A DNA stretch of 64,000 bases from Stenotrophomonas maltophilia (lineage in GTDB: Bacteria; Pseudomonadota; Gammaproteobacteria; Xanthomonadales; Xanthomonadaceae), in the NCBI RefSeq assembly GCF_025642255.1, contig NZ_CP106759.1, forward strand, positions 3,251,501 to 3,315,500, in the 5' to 3' direction. This document shows, piece by piece, positions 40,750-48,871 of this stretch. The position numbers were made by a program, and so were the translations under genes. The notes beneath the pieces were generated by a model. It worked only from the letters and a program-made list of their open reading frames with translations, ran no database searches and had not been told where the DNA came from. Numbering within the stretch: the first letter of the stretch is position 1; every line of letters begins with the position of its first letter.

Positions 40750-43700
40750 TTACCAGCCCACGCCGAAGCCCACGCCCACGGTGCGCTCACCGCTGTTGGT
40801 GAAGGCACCATTGAGGCTGAAGGTGGCCGAGCCGCGCTCGTTGAGCACGCGCTGGTAACCCACCGCCAGCGCCGACTCGCCTTCGGCATGGCCTACACCC
40901 GCGCCGAGGCGGTTGTAGGTCTGCAGGCCGGCGGTGTTCATCGCCATCGCCGCCTGCGCACTGCCCATTGCCGCCATGCGGTTCAGGCGCTTGTCCATCC
41001 GGTCCAGCCGGCGGTCCACGCTGGCCATCGCCTGGTCGGTGTAGGCCTGCGCCTGGTTCACCGCCTGATCCACGGCACGCGAGTCCACCTGCGGCAACGG
41101 ATCGTCGGCTTCCGGCTTCGGCTTCGGCGTGTCGGTGGAGGCCACCGACGGCGCGTCCTTGACCGGCGGGGCCGGGGTCTGGCCGTCCGCCGGCGACTCG
41201 CCAGCGACGTCGTCCACCGCTGCCTGGCGGCTGGCCGTCGCCGACCCGTCGATCTGCGACTGCAGTCCGTCGATGCGGCCGTTGAGCTGCTGCTGCACGG
41301 CGTGCAGCTGACCGCCATTGACCGCATCGCGGCTGCCCGGCGCGATCATGCCGTTGGCCACGTTGCCCAGCACCCTGCCGTGCTCCCCGGCCAGCCGCAG
41401 CTGGCCGGTACCGTCACTGCGGATGCCGCCATCGTCGAACAGGCGCTCGAAACGCGCATCGATGCTGGCCAGATCCCGGCGCGTGTCGACCACCGCACCG
41501 TCGAGCGACTTCAGCGCATCGCCGACCGTCGCCTGCCGCTGGCCCTGCACGTGGAACTCCGGCGCGACGATGTTGCCGTCGGCATCCATGCGCATGTCGC
41601 CGCCGAAGGCAGCAAAGGCGCTGCGGAGCTGGGAGACGGTGGTGAGGTCGCTGGCATCGCGGCCGTTGGCAGCGTTGGTTACGCGGCGCTTGAGAGTCGC
41701 ATGCCCCAATGAAACTTCATTGGCTCCTCGCGCTTCAGACCATGAACCAAGTGCAACACTCTGAGTGGCGCCAGAGTGAACTACAGCGGAAGAACCAAGT
41801 GCGACACCATTGAGCACTTGCACTTGCGAGCGCGCACCCAGCGCAAAGCCATTCTCCGCACCCTCATGAACCAATGCCGCACGACCCAGAGAAACTGAAT
41901 TTTTGCCCCGAGCTTGAGCAAAACTGCCGATTGCAGTGGCCCCCTCAGCCATAGCCAATGTATCACTTCCCATTGCCGTGGCCAGCAGCCCTGCTTGTGC
42001 AGGCTTGCTCAGCTCGTCATAGCCCACGACCGCATAAAGGTGCTTCTCCTCCAGGCCTGCGATCCGCTGGTTGCTGGCATGAAGCTGCCCGCCCGTGACC
42101 ACCTCCCGGCTGCCCGCATGGCTGATATCGCCTTCGCCAACGTTGATGAGGCGCGCGCCACCGAAATCGACGGCGGAACGGTCGGCGCCGAAGCGCACGG
42201 CACTGGCATCCGCCATCGCCCGCGCCTGATCCAGCGTATCGAGGCGCGCGTCCATCGCATCCAGTCCGCCACGATTGCTGTCCACGCCTGCATCCAGCGC
42301 GGCCAGCGCATCGCCTACCGTGCCGTGTACAGCGCCCTGCACGCCGTAGGAAGGAGCAATCACGCTGCCATCTGCGGCAAAGCCCGCGCCGCCGCCGAGT
42401 GCGTACACGACGCCGGAGAGCTGGTCGACGGTGGTGAGGTCATAAGCGTGGATACCGTTCATCGCATTGGTGACCTTTCGTCGGGCACCAGCTCCGCCCA
42501 AGGAAACCTCATTTTCCTCTGTAGCTATCGATCCGTAGCCCAAAGCAACGCTGTTACGTGCCTCTGCCAGAACCTTGGCTGCACCACCCAACGCAATACC
42601 GTTATTGCTCTGCACCTGGGAGCGAGCGCCCAAAGCGAATCCGTCCTCAGCCCCGTCAAGCACATACGCGGCACGCCCCAACGCGACGGAATTCTTACCT
42701 CGCGCGTGAGCAAAACTGCCGATCGCCGTGGCACCCTCGGCCATAGCCTTGGTATCACTGCCCAATGCCGTCGCCAGAATCGCAGCTTGCGCCGGCATGC
42801 TCAGATCGTCATATCCGACAACCACATACTTCTGCGCCTCCTCCAGCACCGACACCCGCTCATTCGTCACGAACAGCTGCCCGCCCGTGACCGCCTCGCG
42901 GCTGCCTGCACCGATCTCGCCATCAGCCAGGGCGACCAGACGCGCATCCTTCAGGTCCACCGTGCCATCCTCGCCGAACTGCACGACGCTGCCCAGGTCA
43001 GGCATGTAGTTGTCGAAGTCCACGCGCAACGCGTCCAGGTCTTCCCGCGCGGAAGCGATCTGTGCGCCCTGCTCGGTCACCTTCGTATTGGTGGCGAACA
43101 GCTGCGCGCCATTGACCGCCTCGCGGCTGTCGGCACTGAGTTGTCCGTCGCCCACGGCGAGCAGGCGGCCCCCCTCGAGGTCGACATTGCCGCCTGCGTC
43201 GAAACGCACCACATCGAACAGGTCCGGATCGAAGCCCTCGAAGTCCTCGCGCAGGCGGTCGATGTCCGTACGGTTGCGGGCGATCTGCGCGTTGCTGTCG
43301 AACAGCTGGCGGCCACTGACCGCATCGTCGCTGGTGGCCGACAGCTGCCCGGCAGCAACGCCGTGCACGCGACGCGCCTGGTAGCCCTGGTTGCGCACAT
43401 CCAGCACGCCGCCGCTGTTGGCCGCACCCAGGCGAACGTCGCCGCTGGACGAGGTCTGGCCGAGCAGGCCACCGAGCACGTTGGCCTTGCCCTGTGCATC
43501 GTTGGCGGTGGACTGGGCGGCGTTGGCCACGGTGTGCGCCGTATTGGCCAGGGTGGTGGCCGTGGTCACGTTCTGGTTGGTGGTGTTGAGCTGGCGACCA
43601 CTCACCGCGTCGGTACTGGCTGCACTCAGCACACCATCGGCAACACCACTGATGCGACGGTTGGCATTGCCCTGGTTGCGGACGTCGAGGAGGGTGCCGC

Positions 43701-46700
43701 TGTTCTGCGCGCCCAGCCGCAGATCGCCGCCGGCTGCCGCCTGGCCGACCAGGCCACTGAGCGTGGCGGCGGTGGCGGTGACCTGCGTGACGTTCTGGTT
43801 GGTGGCATGCAGCTGCCGGCCACTGACCGCATCGGCACTGGTGCTGCTGAGTGCCGCGTCGGCCACGCCGGTGACGCGACGGTTGGCGCTGGACTGGTTG
43901 CGCATGTCCACCGCGCCACCGGTATTGCTGGCACCGACGCGAACGTCGCTGTTGCCGGCACTCTGGCTGAGCAGGCCCCCCAGCGCGTGGGCCTTGGTCT
44001 GCGCATCGTTGGCGATGCTGTGCGCGGTGTTGGCCAGCGCATTCACCGTGGCGAGGTTCTGGTTGGTGGCATGCAGCTGCCTGCCGGTCACCGCCTCGGC
44101 GCTGGTGGTGCTCAGCGTTCCGTCAGCCACATTGACGATGTTCCGCTTCACCGTGGCACTGCCCACCGAGACCTGGTTGGCGCCGGTCGCCACCGAGCCC
44201 GCGCCCAGCGCGACGCTGTTGCCCGCCTGCGCATTGACCTTGGCGTTGGTGCCCAGTGCGATGGCGCCGCTGGAGGTGGCATCCACGGCGGCACGATTGC
44301 CCAGCGCCACCGAGGAGTCAGCCGCGGCGCCCGCCAGGGTGCCCGCGCTCACCGCGTTGGCGCCGCCCGCGCTGGCCTGGTAACCGAAGGCATTGCTGTG
44401 GGAGCCCTCCGCTTTCGCCGAATGGCCCACCGCCACGGCATTGCTGCCGGCCGACGCGCCTTGGCCGACGGCGGTGGTGGTGCTGGCCAGGGCCGTCAGC
44501 GCGCGTGTGGCATCGGCCTGGGCCGCAGTAGCTGCCTGGGTGACTGCGGTGACATTCTGGTTGGTGGCATGCAGCTGCTTGCCGGTGACCGCCTCAGTGC
44601 TGGTGCTGCTCAGCGTGCCATCGGCCACATTGACGATACGGCGCTTGAGATCGTCATTACCCACGGAGATTTCATTGTCGCTGCCGGACTTCGAGTGCTG
44701 CCCCAGTGCCACCGAGCCGGCATGGCTGGCTTCGGCCTGCGCCCCAAGCGCCACGGAGCCGCCGCGCCCGCCGGTGTACGCACCGTGCCCGATGGCGACT
44801 CCTTCCGCATAGCCTCCGGACCGCGCACCGGTACCCAACACGACGGCATGCTGCGCATTTGCGTTGGACAGTCCGGCCCCGTCGCCGATGACAATGGCTC
44901 CGGCTGCAGGTGCATTGGCCTTGCGTCCCAGTGCAATGGCGGTCTGGCCGCCCGCGCTGGCTTCTTCGCCGACACTGATGGACGTGGAGGTCAGCCGCGT
45001 TGCCAGAGCATCGGCCTGCTGCTTGGCTGCAGCAGCCACCTGGGCGGCGCTGGCAACATTCTGGTTGGTGGCATGCAGCTGCTTGCCTGTCACGGCTTCG
45101 GCACTGCTGGTGCTCAGCGTGCCATCGGCCACATTGACGATGCGGCGCTTGAGCGTGGCATTACCGACTGAGACCTGGTTGCTGCCGGAGGTGGTGGAGG
45201 AACTGCCCAGCGCCACCGAACCGGTGTGGTTGGCCAGCGCGCGGTCGCCAAGGGCGGCACTGCTCTCGGCCGTCGCTTCGGACAGATTGCCGACGGATGT
45301 AGCGAAGCGGGCGCTTGCCACACTGCCGCGGCCCAGCGCCGTGGCCTGGTTGGCGGTGGCCGCCGCCTGATAGCCCAGTGCGGTGGCATGGATCACGTCG
45401 GCCTTGGCGTCGTTGCCGATGGCCACGGCACGGTCGCCGGTGGCCGAGGCACGCAGGCCCGATGCCACGCCGCCATTGCCGCTGCGCGAGCCGGTGCCGA
45501 GCGCCACGCCGCCGTTGGACGCGGCAACGCGCTCACCGGCCGCATTGACGCCGCTGCGGGCATTGTTGCCCAGTGCAAGACCGTCATTGTTGTAGGCCAA
45601 TGCCGCATTGCCGATGGCCACGCCGTTGTCGCCCCCCTCGGTCCGCGCGCGGTTACCCAATGCCACTGCACTGCTGCCGTCCGCAGATGCCAGGGTGCCC
45701 ATCGCCACGGCGTTGCTGCCGGCGCTGGACGCCTGGAAACCCAGGGCGTTGCTGTAGCCACCGGACGCATCGGCGGCATTGCCGATGGCGGTGCTGTTGG
45801 TGCCCGTTGCAGTGGCACCGGTCCCAATCGCGATGCGGCTGCCATCCAGCCTGGCCAAGGCCTGCCCGGCTTTCGTCGCAGCCTGGTCTGCGGCCGTCTT
45901 CGCCGCGTTCGCCGTGCCCGTCGCGCTGGCGATGCTCTGGTTGGTGGCGTGCAGCTGCTTGCCGGTCACTGCTTCGCTGCTGGTGGTGCTGAGGGTGCCA
46001 TCGGCCACATTGACGATGCGGCGCTTCAGGGTGTCATTGCCCACCGAGACCTGGTTGCTGGCACTGGTGACCGAGCCGGCGCCCAGGGCCACTGCATTGC
46101 TCTGCCCGGCATTGGCGTTGGCACCCAGCGCCACGGCCTTGCCGTGGCCGTCGGTCACGGCGTTCTGGCCGATGGCGATGCCCGCATCGTAGCCGCCGGA
46201 GCGCGCACCGCTGCCGATCACGATGGCGTGGTGTGCGTTGCCGTTGGCAAGTCTGCTGCCGTCACCGATGACGACGGATCCCTGCGCCTGTGCCTGCGCA
46301 TTGTTGCCCAGCGCTACCGATCTGGATCCCGACGCCTGTGCCCTCGGCCCCATCGCCGTGGCATCGCTACCCTCGGCCCGGGCATTGCGCCCGACCGCGA
46401 CCGCACTGTTACCGGACGCGCCAACGTAGCTGTTGAGGCCGATCGCGACGGCCCCGACTCCCAGCGCCGTGGCGCTTTTGCCGATCGCAGTGCCCCCTTC
46501 GCCGCTTCCCGTGCCCGCATTGATGCCGATGGCCACGCCACCGGCAAGTCCCTGGGCATTGTTGCCGATACCGATGCCGTCGAACGCCGTGACCGAACCC
46601 ACGCCGATGGCCACGCCCTTGGTGCTGTTGACCGTGGAACCCCCACCGATCAGCACGTTCTGGTAGCTGGTAGTGCCGACACTGCGCGACGTGGCAGGCG

Positions 46701-46953
46701 AGCCGATGAACGCGCTCATCAACGCGTCCCACTCTGCCGGTGCTGCGTCAGCCTCCGCCGCAATGGCGTCGGGCACGCTCAACGGATCCGATGCAACCTC
46801 GGTCGCGAACGCGGGAGCGGCCAGCATCACGCACAGGGCGGCGGCAAGCGGGCGTGCCGCCGAAGCCGGCTTGCCGCGCGAACGGGTGTGCTCGCTGGCA
46901 ACCGCCCAGCAACGCAGTCGGGTATTCCAGATCAAACGGTAGATGCGATTCAT
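40750..46953 (-). CDS. Giant trimeric autotransporter adhesin (YadA/Hia type)
   Basis: About 2,067 residues from ATG 46953 (MNRIYRLIWNTRLRCWAVASE), an extended signal peptide region followed by AALCVMLAAPAFA. The head and stalk consist of many SVALG/AVAIG left-handed roll repeats and neck/connector modules (e.g. RRIVNVADGTLS ending in TGKQLHATNQ), at least seven of them. Coiled-coil stalk segments (ALDAGVDSNRGGLDAMDARLDTL) lead to the C-terminal anchor with LDRMDKRLNRMAAMGSAQAA and a terminal strand set ending RTVGVGFGVGW. It should form a trimer in the outer membrane that binds host or abiotic surfaces. It lies 57 bp after the fimbrial chaperone on the same strand. Two blocks (about 41690-42000 and 42480-42860) have lower GC and encode near-duplicate head modules. 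Confidence 0.94.
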   Translation of the reverse strand: MNRIYRLIWNTRLRCWAVASEHTRSRGKPASAARPLAAALCVMLAAPAFATEVASDPLSVPDAIAAEADAAPAEWDALMSAFIGSPATSRSVGTTSYQNVLIGGGSTVNSTKGVAIGVGSVTAFDGIGIGNNAQGLAGGVAIGINAGTGSGEGGTAIGKSATALGVGAVAIGLNSYVGASGNSAVAVGRNARAEGSDATAMGPRAQASGSRSVALGNNAQAQAQGSVVIGDGSRLANGNAHHAIVIGSGARSGGYDAGIAIGQNAVTDGHGKAVALGANANAGQSNAVALGAGSVTSASNQVSVGNDTLKRRIVNVADGTLSTTSSEAVTGKQLHATNQSIASATGTANAAKTAADQAATKAGQALARLDGSRIAIGTGATATGTNSTAIGNAADASGGYSNALGFQASSAGSNAVAMGTLASADGSSAVALGNRARTEGGDNGVAIGNAALAYNNDGLALGNNARSGVNAAGERVAASNGGVALGTGSRSGNGGVASGLRASATGDRAVAIGNDAKADVIHATALGYQAAATANQATALGRGSVASARFATSVGNLSEATAESSAALGDRALANHTGSVALGSSSTTSGSNQVSVGNATLKRRIVNVADGTLSTSSAEAVTGKQLHATNQNVASAAQVAAAAKQQADALATRLTSTSISVGEEASAGGQTAIALGRKANAPAAGAIVIGDGAGLSNANAQHAVVLGTGARSGGYAEGVAIGHGAYTGGRGGSVALGAQAEASHAGSVALGQHSKSGSDNEISVGNDDLKRRIVNVADGTLSSTSTEAVTGKQLHATNQNVTAVTQAATAAQADATRALTALASTTTAVGQGASAGSNAVAVGHSAKAEGSHSNAFGYQASAGGANAVSAGTLAGAAADSSVALGNRAAVDATSSGAIALGTNAKVNAQAGNSVALGAGSVATGANQVSVGSATVKRNIVNVADGTLSTTSAEAVTGRQLHATNQNLATVNALANTAHSIANDAQTKAHALGGLLSQSAGNSDVRVGASNTGGAVDMRNQSSANRRVTGVADAALSSTSADAVSGRQLHATNQNVTQVTATAATLSGLVGQAAAGGDLRLGAQNSGTLLDVRNQGNANRRISGVADGVLSAASTDAVSGRQLNTTNQNVTTATTLANTAHTVANAAQSTANDAQGKANVLGGLLGQTSSSGDVRLGAANSGGVLDVRNQGYQARRVHGVAAGQLSATSDDAVSGRQLFDSNAQIARNRTDIDRLREDFEGFDPDLFDVVRFDAGGNVDLEGGRLLAVGDGQLSADSREAVNGAQLFATNTKVTEQGAQIASAREDLDALRVDFDNYMPDLGSVVQFGEDGTVDLKDARLVALADGEIGAGSREAVTGGQLFVTNERVSVLEEAQKYVVVGYDDLSMPAQAAILATALGSDTKAMAEGATAIGSFAHARGKNSVALGRAAYVLDGAEDGFALGARSQVQSNNGIALGGAAKVLAEARNSVALGYGSIATEENEVSLGGAGARRKVTNAMNGIHAYDLTTVDQLSGVVYALGGGAGFAADGSVIAPSYGVQGAVHGTVGDALAALDAGVDSNRGGLDAMDARLDTLDQARAMADASAVRFGADRSAVDFGGARLINVGEGDISHAGSREVVTGGQLHASNQRIAGLEEKHLYAVVGYDELSKPAQAGLLATAMGSDTLAMAEGATAIGSFAQARGKNSVSLGRAALVHEGAENGFALGARSQVQVLNGVALGSSAVVHSGATQSVALGSWSEARGANEVSLGHATLKRRVTNAANGRDASDLTTVSQLRSAFAAFGGDMRMDADGNIVAPEFHVQGQRQATVGDALKSLDGAVVDTRRDLASIDARFERLFDDGGIRSDGTGQLRLAGEHGRVLGNVANGMIAPGSRDAVNGGQLHAVQQQLNGRIDGLQSQIDGSATASRQAAVDDVAGESPADGQTPAPPVKDAPSVASTDTPKPKPEADDPLPQVDSRAVDQAVNQAQAYTDQAMASVDRRLDRMDKRLNRMAAMGSAQAAMAMNTAGLQTYNRLGAGVGHAEGESALAVGYQRVLNERGSATFSLNGAFTNSGERTVGVGFGVGW

Positions 46954-47010
46954 CGATGTCTCGGTGGTTGGGAAATGGGAACCTGGGGGCGAAAGGCCAG
47001 TCATGGGCGG

Positions 47011-47718
47011 TCAGGGCTGCAGCGTCTGCCGGTGCTCGCGGAAGCCGGCATGGCTGAGCCGGTAGTCGATCTCCACGCGCCCGCCAGCGCGGGGCACGAA
47101 CGGCAGCGTCATCGCCGCGCCGGGGTAAAGGCTGCGTTTGATTTCGTGCGTGGTGCAGCGGCCGTCTGCGGCGCAGTCCTGCACCTGGTTGACGCCGAGC
47201 CGCAGCGTGCCGCGGTTCAACAGGCGATCACCGTCCAGGGCCATCTCGACGCGCCCCTCGGCGGGCAGCACATTGACCAGCACGCCCCAGACCAGGCTGA
47301 CGCCGAGGGTGGCGCTGGCGCCCTGCACCGGTACCTCCGGCGTGCTGTCATCGGGACCGCGTACGCCTTCGAAGTAGACGCGGAACGCGGTTTCCTGCTC
47401 GACCGGCTGCAGCGGAATGATCCGTATCAGGCGCGTGCCGCCCCCTGCCAGACCGAAGCGTCCTGGCGTGACCGCCATGACGGCGGCGGTGCCGACGGCC
47501 TCATCGACTTCTTCCTCGTGGTCACTGGCCGGGTGCAGGATGCGTTTCACCGTGGCCTGCACGTACTGCGGCTGCGGTGATTGCGAATGCACGCGCACGG
47601 TCGTGGTCTTGCCGGCTTCGGCATGCACGCGCATCGGATGGACGTTGAGATTGGCCAGCACCGGTGCCGCTGGCAGAAGGGCCAGCAGCAGCGCGCCGGC
47701 CAGGGGAATCTTGCTCAT
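47011..47718 (-). CDS. Periplasmic fimbrial chaperone, CS1/CblB type
   Basis: 235 residues from ATG 47716-47718 (MSKIPLAGALLLALLPAAPVLA signal). The mature protein has two immunoglobulin-like domains: NLNVHPMRVHAEAGKTTTVRVHS at the start, and GTRLIRIIPLQPVEQETAFRVYFEGV, the G1/F1 donor-strand region of chaperones, near residue 110. GVSLVWGVLVNVLPA marks the domain boundary. It would hold pilin subunits by donor-strand complementation and deliver them to the usher encoded upstream. Unlike the CFA/I and cable loci I recall, where the chaperone comes first, it is the last fimbrial gene here. Confidence 0.86.
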   Translation of the reverse strand: MSKIPLAGALLLALLPAAPVLANLNVHPMRVHAEAGKTTTVRVHSQSPQPQYVQATVKRILHPASDHEEEVDEAVGTAAVMAVTPGRFGLAGGGTRLIRIIPLQPVEQETAFRVYFEGVRGPDDSTPEVPVQGASATLGVSLVWGVLVNVLPAEGRVEMALDGDRLLNRGTLRLGVNQVQDCAADGRCTTHEIKRSLYPGAAMTLPFVPRAGGRVEIDYRLSHAGFREHRQTLQP

Positions 47719-47740
47719 GGGATCGGGTTCCAGGGGAAGG

Positions 47741-48871
47741 TCAGAGGCGGTCGGTCGGCAGGCGCATTTCGAGCTTGAGGCGGCCGTCGTAGTAGCCCTC
47801 GCGTTTCTCGGACGCCGGCACACGGGGGGTTTCCAGGGTCAGCGGCGTGGGCACGCAGTACACCCACTGGTTCATGTCGGGCAGCATCACCAGCCGCAGC
47901 TCGGCGGTATCGATGCCGCGCAGCAGCACTTCCTCGTTGTTGTGCAGGGCGATCTTCTGGCCGCTGTGGTCCAGGGTGAGCTGGTAGTCCAGGCGGTCCT
48001 GCGCCTCGCGCCCACCGTCGCGGTGCCAGACCGAGTACTGCGATGGCGGACGCCCGGGCGCGGCGGGGCCCATGTCACGCGCGGTGATGGCCAGATACTC
48101 GCTCTGCGAGCCCATGCCGTCGTACAGGCACATGTCCAGCACGGCGGTGCCCCCGATCGTGCCGGGTGAGGGAATCGGCCGGTAGTCCAGCTGCAGGCCC
48201 ACCAGCGGCTCGGCCATGCCGAACTCGGGCAGGTAGATCATGGTGCGGTCGCGATCGGTGATGGTCAGATCGAACCGGAACACATGGGTGGCGATGATCG
48301 GGCCGTCAGGATCGATGCGCAGGTTGAGGCGGAGTTCTGCAGTCCAGCGGCCGGCGACGAGATCTGCGACGTCCTGATCCTCTATTACCAATCTTGCTGC
48401 TGTGCCTCCAGGAGGAACCTGGCAATCATTACTGGCGGATGTCCAAAGCGGAAATTTGGCTTGATCCCAATAATCGATACTGCAATCTCGTTCCCACTCC
48501 ACACGCTCCAACCAGGCGACAGTCCGAAGGTCAATTCTTTGTCCACTTCTTTGCTCTCGAAAGCTGAGAGTGAAGTCCTTGCTAGCGAGCGGCCCCTCCT
48601 GAGTGTCATGCATTGGACACCTTCCTTGTCCAACGTCTCGATCACACGTCAAATGGATCTTCCCGTACCCCAGCTCCACCTCCCCATACCCGAGCACGGT
48701 CCTGGGCGCCCACAGCTCCAGCGCTTCGGGCGCGGAGCGGTCGAAGGTGCGGACGATGTCGGTGGTGATCACGCCGGTGGCCGGCGTCGTTGCCGGTGGG
48801 CGCTGTGCCAGCGCCTGTGCACTGGCAAGCAGGCAGGCCGCGGCCAGCACCAGCCTCCATGCGGTTCTCAT
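47741..48871 (-). CDS. CfaE/CblD-like fimbrial tip or minor subunit
   Basis: 376 residues from ATG 48869-48871 (MRTAWRLVLAAACLLASAQALA signal), which overlaps the usher stop in an ATGA. Its position, size and paired cysteines (CDRDVGQGRC, CSIDYWDQ, NDCQV, MCLYDG, YCVPTP) fit the two-domain tip adhesins of CS1-type fimbriae. The C-terminal half contains VLDMCLYDGMGSQSEYLAITARD, resembling the pilin domain of CblD/CfaE. Bases ~48361-48660, encoding roughly residues 70-170, are about 51% GC by hand count against well over 60% on both sides, suggesting exchange of the receptor-binding part. The ligand is unknown. Confidence 0.8.
   Translation of the reverse strand: MRTAWRLVLAAACLLASAQALAQRPPATTPATGVITTDIVRTFDRSAPEALELWAPRTVLGYGEVELGYGKIHLTCDRDVGQGRCPMHDTQEGPLASKDFTLSFREQRSGQRIDLRTVAWLERVEWERDCSIDYWDQAKFPLWTSASNDCQVPPGGTAARLVIEDQDVADLVAGRWTAELRLNLRIDPDGPIIATHVFRFDLTITDRDRTMIYLPEFGMAEPLVGLQLDYRPIPSPGTIGGTAVLDMCLYDGMGSQSEYLAITARDMGPAAPGRPPSQYSVWHRDGGREAQDRLDYQLTLDHSGQKIALHNNEEVLLRGIDTAELRLVMLPDMNQWVYCVPTPLTLETPRVPASEKREGYYDGRLKLEMRLPTDRL

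Noticed and set aside
41914..45171. Very long plus-strand open frame (1,085 codons) opposite the autotransporter
   Set aside because: It is antisense to the repetitive adhesin gene; its translation is Arg/His/Gly-rich with no family signature, as expected from GC-rich shadow frames.
43000..47000. CRISPR-like regular repeats
   Set aside because: The repeats are in-frame protein modules of a trimeric autotransporter with irregular spacing, not identical repeats with unique spacers.
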